Under the pieces are notes generated by a model that saw only the letters and a list, made by a program, of their open reading frames with translations, searched no databases and was not told the DNA's origin. Shown here one piece after another: positions 20,313 to 31,801 of a DNA stretch of 64,000 bases. Position 1 is the first letter of the stretch; each line of letters opens with the position of its first letter. This stretch comes from Turritopsis dohrnii (taxonomy: Eukaryota > Cnidaria > Hydrozoa > Anthoathecata > Oceaniidae), in NCBI GenBank assembly GCA_027922465.2, contig BQMF02000041.1:682001-746000 (forward strand), in the 5' to 3' direction. The position numbers and the translations under genes are program-made.

Positions 20313-23300
20313 TTACACAGTAGCACTTTTGAAATATTTTATAAGACAAGTTGATTTGTTTACAAGTTCATCACACTCTATCCACGAGCATTTCAACGCG
20401 TCCAGAAGTTCACCAGCTTCACTACGTAGTTCGGCTTCCTTGCATATAAGCTCGCCATGTAACTGTTAACACGAATAAAAACAAATTCAAAGTACGCATT
20501 GACCTTGGGGATGAACTTTTTTTACTGCAAGACCTCACAAAATGGTTTGAAATAGGTTGAAAAAGGGTTGCGGACGAGGTATTCTTTTTGTTATTGAAAC
20601 AAAAGTGAAAACAATGATGGCGAACAGATGGGCGAGGATCAGGGCTTTCCAAAATCTCTGATTTTTCAATTAAAATTCATCAGTGAGTGATAATAATAGG
20701 GCTGACAAGAATAGCTAAAAATTCTTACTTTTAAAAACAAGGCTATGAAGGCCTGTATCATTTCATAACCCTTTCCAGTTTTCAACAATGCCATAAACAT
20801 TTTGACTGCAGCGCATAACAACTGCACAGAACCTCCAGCATCAGGACCGAGAGTACGCAACTCAACATCAATTTCTGAAGGACTCATGTTTTTCATGCAC
20901 GAAAGAATTTCTATAAAAAGTATCATAAACGCTTCATCTTGAAAATATCAAAGTGTAGACAGGACTTAGGCATGAAGTAAACCCATGACCGTGAAAAAAG
21001 GACGGTGTAACAGAAGTCTTACCATCCAAACAGTAGGGTTCGTTCTGGAGTAGCTTTTGGAAAGGTGTAACCATATCAAAGTCATTCCTTCGAATCTTGC
21101 TGTCCACAGTCTGCAAAAAGGAATGTCACAGAAGTGTCAGTGAAAGTATTTTAAATAAACACGGTAGAGTTTTAAAAGCAAACAAAAAGCGAGGCTCTAA
21201 CCGAAGCTTCCCTTTGTGTTTTGTCATTCTTTGTGAGGTCAAAAGCAGTTTGCAAACCCGACACTGTCGGAAGGAAAAATGGCGCGGCTTTCGGTTTCTC
21301 GGGTGGCTTTTTCGGTTTATTTCTTTCCTGGAAAAAATGAATCAGCACAAAAGGTTGTTGGGATAAACAAAACGCAATGTAATAATTTCAGTGGAAAGTT
21401 ACTTTGATTAGGTCGAGATTTATAAGCGTCTTCCATCTTGAGTCAGGCAACATGGATAGGGTGACAAGAGGTGATGCAATCTGTTCAGGAGATTCATAAA
21501 CAGAATCTGGTTCAGGAATTTCTTCAGCATCTTCGGCTTGAACCGAGCCCATCTCTAAAATGAAAAAATACTTCATTCATTCAGGTCATTAGAAACGATT
21601 TTTACCTACTAAAGTAGAACTCCGTCGTACCTTCACCTTCAATTTGCGTGGTTGGTAGCGACACGATTGTCGGTTGGTAGTCTTCTGGAAGCGGCGTCGG
21701 ATATACTCCAGTGTACGTCAGCTTGTTGGCCCTGTTAAAAAAAAACATGAAACACAAAATAAGAATTGAGATGTAAAAAACGTGCCAGTTACAACAGAAA
21801 TGTAATACTACCATAAGTAAATTCCGACATTATCTTGGTGGGTGGTAACAAGAAACTCGCCACGTGGAGACAGAGCGACGCTGACGGCTGGATAATCCAC
21901 GAGAAAACAATCTATTAACCTGCAAGAATATGAGCTGCTATCATCTTCAACTCATATAGAACAACTGGTGGCAATTATTGAAAACATGCAGCTACCTTGC
22001 AGATGGAAGATCCCATATTTTTATAGTCCCGTCCATACTAGAAGAACATAGCCATCTTGCATCGGAGCTCCAACACTAAAATTGTGTAGTAAAGCGAGCT
22101 ATGAACGAATGTTGTTTTTTCTAAACTTTCAAATAACTTTGTTATATATTTTCGAGAGGGTTTTATTTTAATCACAATCCATTCAGCTGTGCAAAGAAGA
22201 ATATTCACATACAATATCTGTGATTATGCCTTCATGACCATAGAACTGTCGGATCAAATGTTTGGTGTCAATATCGTACACTTTGATGAAGTAATCTTCA
22301 AAACATACGGCTAACAAAGAACTATAATAACAAACAGCAATTAACAGATTAAAAAAAACACATCTTGGTTGGTTCAAAACATTCTTTTTTCAAATCTGAT
22401 TTGAAAACGAACTAAATACGATAAAAACTTACCTTTCCCTGTGCAATTTGCTTTTACTTATCGGACAATTGCACTGAATCTCATCAATCAAGGTCTCCTC
22501 TTTGAAATTCCAAAACTGAAAAAAGTACTTTTTTAGGTAAAGAGCACAAAGAAAGACACAAATGAATGATGAAAAACAAAATTAACCTTGATCTTCTTAT
22601 CAGCAGATGCAGATACTAAAGTTAAATTCACACTATCGATCGACACACCTTTAACTGGTCCTGAGTGACCTAAAACGTCATCAGGACAATAAGCTGCAGT
22701 GTCAACAAAAAATCTTTAATTGATGTTAAAGGATATCAATGTTATAATCATACGGGATACTGATTTCAAAAACTTTCCACGACTTATTCCAGACTGCAAA
22801 TTAAATTTCTGGATGCCGCCATTTTGATAACCAACTACAGTGTAATTTCCACAACTGCTAATATCAACAGCCTAAAACCACAACCAAACATCGATCGAAA
22901 GCAAACAAATCAATAAAATAATACACAAACACGCACACAAAAAGAACCCTGTAAAAACAACAGCTCACTGTGGGGTTAGATGTAATATCGCTTTTCAGTT
23001 TATGCTTTCCAATGGATTTTTTCAATGTGTTCCAAGTGACAGCAGCCGGAAATCCCAAGTGACATGTGACAACATTATCCCAATCTTTTTCCTTTGATGG
23101 TTCTGCATGCAAAAGAGGCAACCACAATAAGACATATCGTTGACAGTCACATATTGACAACTCAAAAGCAGTAGTTTTTGCATATTGAATAATCAGAGTG
23201 GTTTCAACATATTGAATACTCAAAAACAGTTGTTACCTGCAGCCATACATGTGATTGGAGGCAATCGGAATTTATCAACATCAAAACCACATGATTTAGA

Positions 23301-26300
23301 TTTCTTTATTAACGAACCTGAGAATGATAAAAGATCACTGCAATCTTGTTTGACAGACAAAAAAACGTCTTCATCATAATACAATCTGCAAACAACAAAG
23401 AGATTTATTTTTCATGTTTCATCAGAATACCTCATAAGCCAAGGAGAATCAAATTATGACAATGGTAGATCATAACGTACCTTGACTAAACTCATGACAC
23501 TGTTCACCTCTCATAATGGCAGTGTACCGCAATGCCCTGTCCATACCTACAACATGCACATTCATGTTAGTAACAAACAATTTAATTGAAATCTAGGAGA
23601 GGTAAGGAAGGGATATAAGTGTTATTTATATGCAATCTGAAAGTAACCTGTTGTCAAAATAGCATTTCCATATGATCCGTAAAACAAAATATTGGTAGGT
23701 GGCTGATTATGTCCACTACGACTTCGAAGTAGTCTACAACTTCCATCAGGATTATCAAAAATCCAAATCTGAAAATAGAAGAAACAGGATTTTTAAAATA
23801 ACCAAAAAATATAATACGTAAAGTTGTCATTGAACCAAAAGGCTCACCTGAAGTGAATTATCAGGACCAGATGTGACAAGCAGTGGCTGCCTCTGCAGGA
23901 ATTTCAGGCCACTTACACTTCCCTTGTGTGCATTTCTTTCAATGTGAACTGATTGTTTTTTCTCAAGATTCCAAAAGGAGATAGTACCATCAGGACTTCC
24001 AGTTGCCATGATTGGAGCACCATCTGTGAAAGAGCCATTCAGTGTTAATAGGTATAATTATATTGATTCTAAGTACACATCAACCATAAATAAAATAGTT
24101 TTACCTGTTCTAAAGGAAATGCATGTCACTAATCCAAAGTCTTGGTAAAAAGACATGAGTGATTTTTCATATTTTATATTTAATAAAACAACACGTCCAC
24201 TTTGCAAACCAACTCCAATAACATCAACTGCAGGCGACTGAATTTAAATGATTAATGAAGTTTGAGTACATTCAACATAAAATTCAAAAGTTCAAAAAAT
24301 ATGAAACGAACCTGTTCCAAAACAGTTACTTCTTCTTTCCATCCTTTGAATTCGTATATTAATTGGCTGAAAAGTATACAACAGATACTCATTATTATTA
24401 CTATAAAAAAAGAAGTTCTAAGTATTTTAGTGTTACAAAATTAACTCTGAAAGAGAATAACAAGTATATGTTACTATGTGCGAATGTTCCATAGTTGCAA
24501 ATTGCCTTGCTTGCTTCCAAGTAAAATTTTATTCAAATATGTACTTGGGTGTATACAAGCCGTTACTTGAAATTCTTCTGGATTCAGAGAAAACGTTAAA
24601 TGTGATTCTAAAGAATGAAGTGTGAAAGAAGTTAATCTTAATTCAATTTAAACCCTTCAATAATGAAATCTTTAATAAAGCAAAAATGAAACGTACCAAA
24701 AGTTTCATGAGACCAAACATGGATATTGTTTTTGCAGTCAATAGATGTCACAAAACCTCCAAAACTTAAAGCATACAAAACCTCAGCAACATGGTCGTCA
24801 TAACTACCAATCTAAAGCAAAAAAAGGTTTGTCAAATTTCAATGACAGCTGAAATAACAATTGACTCCAAGCTTTCAATCAGTCACTTCTACTTTCCAAA
24901 TTTAATTTCCTGTTTTTAGCAATCAAATATGGTTGAGGTAAATTGTTCAGATTTTGAATTACACTAGAGTTCAAGACTAGTTCGCAAACTAATAACAAAT
25001 TTTGTTTCTATGTTAAAATGCTAATAACACAATGATTTTACTTAAATTCGGTTCTTTGCCGTATCAATTATATACCTTAATTACTAAATCTAACTTTTAT
25101 TAAAAATTTAAACTTTCCTAGAATTTTAAACTAAAATGGTAGTACCTTTTTGCCTCGTTTGTAAGTAGAAACAGATGATCCGCTACTGATAATTGTAATA
25201 TTATCAACACATAATAAGACTTTAATGGGTTCACCAACATCCCCTATAGTAATTATAAGCATGCAAATTATATATAACATATGAACATGTAACATTTGAT
25301 TTGCAAACAATTAATTACAATAATAAAGAAACTGTTGATTTTAAAAAGCTTCCTAAAAGTAAAAGTGATTGGCTTTTGAGGATTCGCACCTACAAAATTT
25401 TCATAGATAGAGTGCCTGCTCCCCTTACCGCTATGTGCTGCTTGCCGCTAACTTTGAGTTTGATGGTTTATTTCTTTCATTTAAAGACAACAAATCAAAC
25501 CAAACTAATTATTATCTAAAAGTATATTCATTCAGCCACCGTTATGGATAGTTTCAAAATGAATTGCCAAATACTTACTGATTAATAGAGTAAAATCTAA
25601 CACCGGGTCACGATCATTGTGACAAAAATATTAAAAATGGCTTCCTCGAAAAATAAATGCTTCAAAATTCAGTGTCATAAATAACGGAGCATATTGATTC
25701 CTTGTTATTCTTCTGCTGTCTTGAATGTTACCAACATCTGAGATTTTATCCACACAAACAGTTTTCTTGTATATATCGTATATGCGAGTAAATCATCTAA
25801 AGTTTACAGCAAGGTAATTCTGTAACCACGTGTCCTTTCTCCGCTATAGCAACAAAATTTGTTCTTGTTAGCAATGATTTCAGCTTGATTACTCAAACAG
25901 TTAAATTTTTTTTACAGACATTCAATTAGCGGGAAATCCCACATTGGTAATATCACCCATAGATTTATCGCTCAAGAAAATGTGAAACTTGTTTCGTAGA
26001 CCTTTTCACCCAACGGACCCATTGTCATTAAAAATTTTTTATAGCGTTAACGCTTTTTATCAATTGCAATTTAAACTTATTAGCAATTGCAACTTGAATT
26101 CTGTAGGATCATTCTAGCGTATATCCTCCGCATTTTGAAAATCTCCACCACAAGTATAGAAACAATTGATTTCATATATTGCGAGTGTAAAAAGTAATTC
26201 AATACATGTTGATAATTACATTCGTGGTTCATGCTTTTAACAAATTGACGATGTCTGTGTTTATTGTATAATTACTCTGCAGGCTCACAATAGGGCAATT

Positions 26301-27449
26301 CCCATCACGTGTCTAGATTTTTGCGATCAAAAGTTGACTTGTCGAGATGGCACTATTGTTTTCTAAAAAAACTTCGCTCATAAAAATATGGCTGCCTTCG
26401 ATTTGTAAACAGTAAAGGCATGCATTTTTATTTAGCCTGTGGTTATCTTATTTCTGTAGAAGCAAAGGAGTAAAGCACTTAAATTGAGAGAAAAGGGATT
26501 AAACTGTTACTATGAACACTAAATTCCACAAAATTTTGTTATTTGCATCACTTTTGACGAACGTGAAATTAGTTAGCGGAAAGAGGAACATCACCCCGAT
26601 GATGTTTACAATTACAGTATTTGTTATCAATCTTATTCTCCTTGTTTGTTCTTGTTGATTTAATATCTGGAATGACCAATTGTGGTGCTAAATCCATTTA
26701 ACTGTGTTTTTACATTTGCATTGACGAATTTTGCAACATTATAATTAAAGTTAGTGGTAGGGGAGCAGGCACTCTAGTTTGATCATGTCCATAAAACTTT
26801 CTTCTTTTTAAAGAACTATCCACTATTGTTGTTAGAAAATGCAACTCACCAACACACTGCAACTTTAAATTCTTGCACTGAAATACAAAAAACAACTTTG
26901 AGTTACTACCACTAATAATTTATTTGATAAAGTATATAGATTAATACAACATGTGGGTTTTTGTACAGGAAGCTGAATTTGAAGACATCTTCAGAAGACT
27001 TATCATGTTTGTCAAAAATCAATCAAATAAATCAGAAGTTGAGAAGTTCATACCTAAACCAAAAGACACCTATCCACCACAGAACAGGCACAGCAAACAT
27101 TTATTTTTTCATTCATTGCCTCCTCAGTTGAAAATTAATTTGACTATGCAAAATCTTAATATTATGATATTAGGCAAACGCAATGGAAGAGTATCAGACA
27201 ATTCTATCATAATCCAACACAACAAAATAAGAAAATGCACAAGAATATCACACACACACACACACACCAAAAATTTGAAACGTTCTATGTATGATTACAC
27301 TTACGTACATTATAAACATGAAATGAATTTCCAACAGCTGTGGTAACGAAGTGATCAGATCCTCTAGCTTCTAAATACAAAGGTACATGATTTGCTACAT
27401 AACCAACAGCACGAAATGGTGAAAATATTTGGCTATCTCTGACTGCCAT
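20313..27449 (-). CDS. WDR36: WDR36/UTP21, WD40 protein of the small-subunit processome, about 24 exons
   Basis: Translation of about 24 minus-strand exons gives a protein matching WDR36 throughout. The start (27449) is MAVRDSQIFSPFRAVGYV. Then come HPSTYLNKILLGSKQGNLQL, DGAPIMATGSPDGTISFWNL, LLVTSGPDNSLQ, VKVYDIDTKHLIRQFYGHEG-type WD repeats, PLPEDYQPTIVSLP, YESPEQIASPLVTLSMLPDS, SRWKTLINLDLIK, PKAAPFFLPT and the Utp21 C-terminal domain (EIDVELRTLGPDAGGSV.. IQAFIALFLK), ending NKSTCLIKYFKSATV. Family role: U3-snoRNP-associated 18S rRNA maturation in the nucleolus. Clear exons include 27309-27449, 26850-26877, 25146-25243, 24697-24811, 24475-24607, 24312-24366, 24105-24237, 23848-24023, about 20729-20940 and 20313-20463. 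The join near 23385 is uncertain (see findings). The intron 25243-26850 holds a transposon. Tail-to-tail with the neurexin-like gene. Confidence 0.93.
25410..26774. mobile_element. TA-flanked element in a WDR36 intron
   Basis: Inverted ends GAGTGCCTGCTCCCC at 25410 and GGGGAGCAGGCACTC ending 26774, both next to TA, enclose 1.36 kb of AT-rich DNA. Similarity continues inward (CTAACTTT / AAAGTTAG). No transposase ORF is evident, so it is probably non-autonomous. It lies wholly within the intron between the second and third WDR36 coding exons. Confidence 0.6.
27251..27268. repeat. (CA)n microsatellite
   Basis: A short CACACACACA run lies in the first WDR36 intron. Confidence 0.9.
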
Positions 27450-28092
27450 GTTTTTTTACACTGGCGAGTCTTCATTCGAATGGTAAAATACTTAAAATGA
27501 CTTTAGCCAGTGACTGACTAACAGAGGCAAGCTGCACCACGAGGTTTGTGAGTGTGTTTATCTGACAATTTCAAATCATGAACTTTCGGTGAATATTCTC
27601 ATAACAGAGAGTTTAGGAATTACGTGACCAAATACTCAATTTTCCAAGGTTTAAAAGGTTACATCGTGAATTGTTAGATAAACTATATGATATATCGCTT
27701 CGCATTCAAACATCGAAAGCGTTCATGAAAAGTTCGCGCAAAAGTTCTAAAGGCGGTTTTCGATAGTAGCTTTTTGATCCACTCTTCTAGTTCATATGAT
27801 TCGAACTGTCATGAATGAGATTGCGTCAGAAAGATCAATATTGCCAAATGACCTCGAGTTGCAAGGAAGCTCAAAACGCTCCCAGCATTTTACTTGATTC
27901 AAACTTCTCTAATTGAAACGAACTTAATTTAATTCTCCGTCATTCGAACTCTCCATAAATCGAACATTCGATCCTCTTCTTGTTGCATGTTCGTATTCGA
28001 ATTAAAGAGAATGCACAATTTTTCATTGCAGGACATCTTCTTGAAGTATTGCGTTTGTTGAGCAGTGTGCTTTTCAAAATTATTTGAAACTA
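27450..28092. other. 5' flank of WDR36 with degraded pogo-type repeat
   Basis: This region should contain the WDR36 promoter. Around 27,900-27,970 there are ATTCGAACTCTCCATAAATC-type units that resemble the subterminal repeats of the Tigger element at 46913. No gene is recognised. Confidence 0.4.
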
Positions 28093-28628
28093 CAGTGGAA
28101 ACTCCTTAAAGCGGACATCCTCTAAAGCGGACACCTCCTTAAAGCGAACATTTTTTGCAGGTCCCGCACGACAATTGCCCTTAATATTTACCTCTATAAA
28201 GCGGACACCGAAAAATTTCGACAAGAATATCAAAATTCAGTATTTTCTTATTTTAAACATCTGTTTACAATATTTTCTGGTTTTTCTATTATAAGGTTTA
28301 GTTAGCCAAATGACAGCCTTTTCTTGCCCACTAACGTGGAATATACATGGTAATTCTGATCCCATAACCAGCTCCCCGGTAATTTTCAGTCCTAATAGTT
28401 TTTTAATACGTCAAAAAAATGTTTATTTTCTTGTCAAATTTCATTTTATGAATGATTTTTACCTAGCTGGGCAATAGCAAAGGGTAATATGCGTGCATGC
28501 GTAATAGGTTCTCGACTTTCGAGTAGAATTTCTTCCGAGTTTCTGGCCAAAATAAGCAAAGCCCCTCCTCTCTAAAGCGGACAAAAGCTCTGGTCCCCCT
28601 AAGTGTCCGCTTTAAGGAGGTGCCACTG
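28093..28628. mobile_element. Pogo/Tigger-type MITE with TAAAGCGGACA repeats (536 bp)
   Basis: The ends are CAGTGGAAACTCCTTAAAGC and, inverted, CTTTAAGGAGGTGCCACTG. The left flank is TA and the right flank is TG (mutated TA). Subterminal arrays of CTCTAAAGCGGACA occur at both ends. There is no transposase ORF. Confidence 0.78.
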
Positions 28629-30893
28629 TGTTTGAAATTCGTACATGTGCAAATACCCAAGACAAGCTCGTCAGCTGGGCTAGTGTTGTGTTTGAACCAT
28701 TCCAAGGTTGAAGTCATATCTATTACACTAACAGGCTGCTGTTCAAACCCCTTGTTATTACTCATTCTGTTATTTTGTTATTAGATGTGCCACCATCGAT
28801 GTCGAAGAAGAAAATGACCAGAAGACTTTCTCAAATAGAAAGAAAAAGCATGTAAAGTCCAGGACAAGCTACAGCATCTATCAACTTGATATTGATGGAA
28901 TACCATTCATCGAATCCTGAATAATCAAAACTGTCGGATTAAACAAAGTCCAACAAAAATGAACGATTATTACTTCGCAGCAAATCTTACTGGAAGAAGA
29001 AACACTGAATCTCAACTGCCTGACAATCATCAAAGAGGATGAAACATCATTTAGAATAAATCACACCACTAACGAGGAGGTCACCAAAATTACTGCAAAC
29101 TGACTGTTCAAGTGGACACGATAGCATCATATCCCTGTTCGCTTTTTGAAAACAGTCACAGAATTCATCACCTTCCCGTTTATTCTATTCTAATCGAAGC
29201 ATTAGGTCGTGATTAAAGCTATCTTTCTCTGTCCATTGAGCAAAAGGATGCCGGATAACTGGGTGTTCAATTATATCAACATCTTTCATGAACATGTTAT
29301 GTTAATAATATAAGCCTCACGAAAGTTCAGCAGATTTACTCCTTCTCATATGTACGTTAGAATATTAGCTGAAACCCATATTCTATCTATTTTTAGCTTC
29401 TTGTATCCGATTTCAATTTACGAGTTCGGCTATCCCACGAATGTTTTCGCTCAAAAATTATGTCTTTTTGAATGAATTTCTCTTTTTTTCTCTTTCTCAA
29501 TAATAAAAATATATAAAATTACAAACAATTGAATTCATATAGTGCGAGAGATGTAGCTAATGCTGTAGAGGTAAAAGGTTGCTGGGTTTTTGTTGTAATC
29601 ATAAAGTTTTCGTATTTTTATGTTGAAATTTTATGTTCTTTCGCTTTGGCGTTCCTTGTTCTTCCTCTTGGACTTTCATGCAAGTTTGAAAATGACTCAC
29701 ATGACTTAACGCGTACTTCGATTGGGAACAACTTTACCATATCTTAATGGCTCACTGCAAAAAATGGCAATAGTGTTTTAAACTCTTTAACATATTTTCC
29801 ACAAATTTATCGCATATTCATGCATCATTTTATGCTGGTCGTTGACATGATGACCAGATGTGTCCTTGCTTGTAAAGATACAGACAAACTTTCAAAAGAA
29901 AGGGAGAAACAGAAGAGTCTTTTCAGTCCTTTCGTTCCGATAATTACAGAATAGTATTGCCTTCATCTACCATCGAGTGGTAAAGAGTATCTGAAAACCT
30001 TTCTGATGGCAAACACCAAGCTTCGATATATTTTAGTACTGATTTCTTTGTGTGAAGGATTTAAAGGACATTGGGGATGTTTACTGTGACATGGGTAGAA
30101 TTCTTTAGGGTGGAATGCACCTTTAAGAAACTTTCAACAAATATAAAGCAACTTGACTCAGGGATATGCATATATCATGTTATATTATACTATACATAAA
30201 GGATTATAATAAATCGAAATAATTTAGTTGGTATTTTCAAACGATACAAACGTTGAAACGTTCATTGCAAATGATCCACAGTGAACATTTCTCTGAAGAA
30301 TTTTAATAACAATTCGTTCATGTGTCACATTGATGTTCATTGTGATCGTGCAACACCAAGTTTTCGCGTTTCCCAATAATCATGAGGAAAGGACACTGTA
30401 GAAAAATAAGTAGTCTCGTTTCATAGCAAAATAAAACCTAATCTTCGACAAATATAAGTTATATTTAAAAATAGATTACAAAGTAATAAAAATTTTTCGA
30501 GAAAAGAAATTTCGTGGTAATAAGCGGTCTTAATGTATTGGCAGACATATGCGTATTTTGTTCTGACATATTCTGTGCTTACTTTCAGCTGCAAGATTAT
30601 TTTGCTATTAGGTATAAGGATGTAACATTAGGTTAGTGTAAAAGTATGTGCAGATGAACTTTATATTATATATAATATAATCTTAAATAAACTAAGTAGA
30701 GGAACTAGATAACCCTCTCATCCCACCACCACCACCACCACCACCACCACCACCACCACCACCACCACCATCTAATTCCTTTTAATAAAATTATTTCACA
30801 GCAAGACAGGAAGCATCATAGAAATTACTAGACGTCAACATTTTTTCTACTAAGAAAATTAACCAGTTTAATTATGTAATTATCAAGTCGAAC
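28629..30893. other. Gene-poor interval with (CCA)n at 30722-30771
   Basis: No supportable gene is seen. A pure (CCA) trinucleotide run of about 16 units lies at 30722-30771. The stretch 28780-29110 is less AT-rich and partly open (a plus-strand stretch with many Lys/Glu codons) but contains stops and matches nothing I recognise. Confidence 0.45.
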
Positions 30894-30895
30894 TA

Positions 30896-31657
30896 CCTTA
30901 AGGGAAGAAATTGTTTGCGGAAGAAATTTTTGCGGAATATATTTTTGCGGATGAATCACCCAAGAATGCCATAACTTGCGGAATAAGTTTTTGCGGGTGA
31001 TGACCTCAAAAGATATTTTGCAGAATTAATTTTTGCGGATGCAACTTGGAATGGAAAGAGCAGATTTATTGAATGACACCTATTTTTCATCAGTTAAAAT
31101 ATAAAAAAAGAATACTAAACTGTAACAAACAGATGTGGCTGTGACTTATCTTTGTTCAGAGAAGGTCGATGTAACGCCAGCAACTCAGAATATGACTCAG
31201 TCTAGGTCTATTTATCAGAATGGAAAAGAGCAAAAAACAATAAAGAAAAACTGTGATACCTCCGCTGCCGACATAAGATCGGTTCTCAAAGTAAAAGCAA
31301 CATTACGAAGCGCTAAACCTGTTTCAAGTGCAGATGCTGCTTGTATTGTTATTGACGAAGAGTAATATGTAAGTCCTTAGATGTTCAATAACCTCGACCA
31401 CTTCCTTTTTCAACCCCCTTTTTCATTTTCCAAACGTTTTGTAAAGACGAGACTTTCGTTTATATGCGAAGCAAAAAGTGAAAAATCAATTCTTAACTGG
31501 TCAGTAAATTTTTGCGGATAAAAATTTTCAACAATTTTTGCGGAATTTATTTTTGAGGATGACCAATATTTATTCATTTTTGCGGAATTTAATTTTTCGG
31601 ATTTGCACGAAATACGCAAACACAAATTTCTTCCGCAAACAATTTCTTCCCTTAAGG
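30896..31657. mobile_element. TA-flanked element with TTTTTGCGGA subterminal repeats (762 bp)
   Basis: Inverted ends CCTTAAGGGAAGAAATTG continue for over 30 bp and are flanked by TA. Both ends carry arrays of TTTTTGCGGAAT/TTTTTGCGGATG. The interior has one short open frame (31135-31365) with no known domain. The CCTTA start and the array layout parallel the elements at 5367 and 7820. Confidence 0.78.
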
Positions 31658-31801
31658 TAATATTTTCGTCGTTTGAAAAAACGAGGGAAATAAGGGAAAC
31701 TAATAATAACCACAATATCGTGTGGAAAACATCTGTCTGTCTCCTCACTCTCCATAGTCACTTGCAGTTAAATGCACTGTGATTACTTACAAGCACTGTG
31801 A

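Noticed and set aside
22864..23223. 119-codon minus-strand ORF
   Set aside because: It joins a real WDR36 exon to intron sequence; only the exon part (about 22967-23103) is coding.
26951..27346. 131-codon plus-strand ORF
   Set aside because: Overlaps the first WDR36 exon and intron in antisense and includes a CA microsatellite; no domain.
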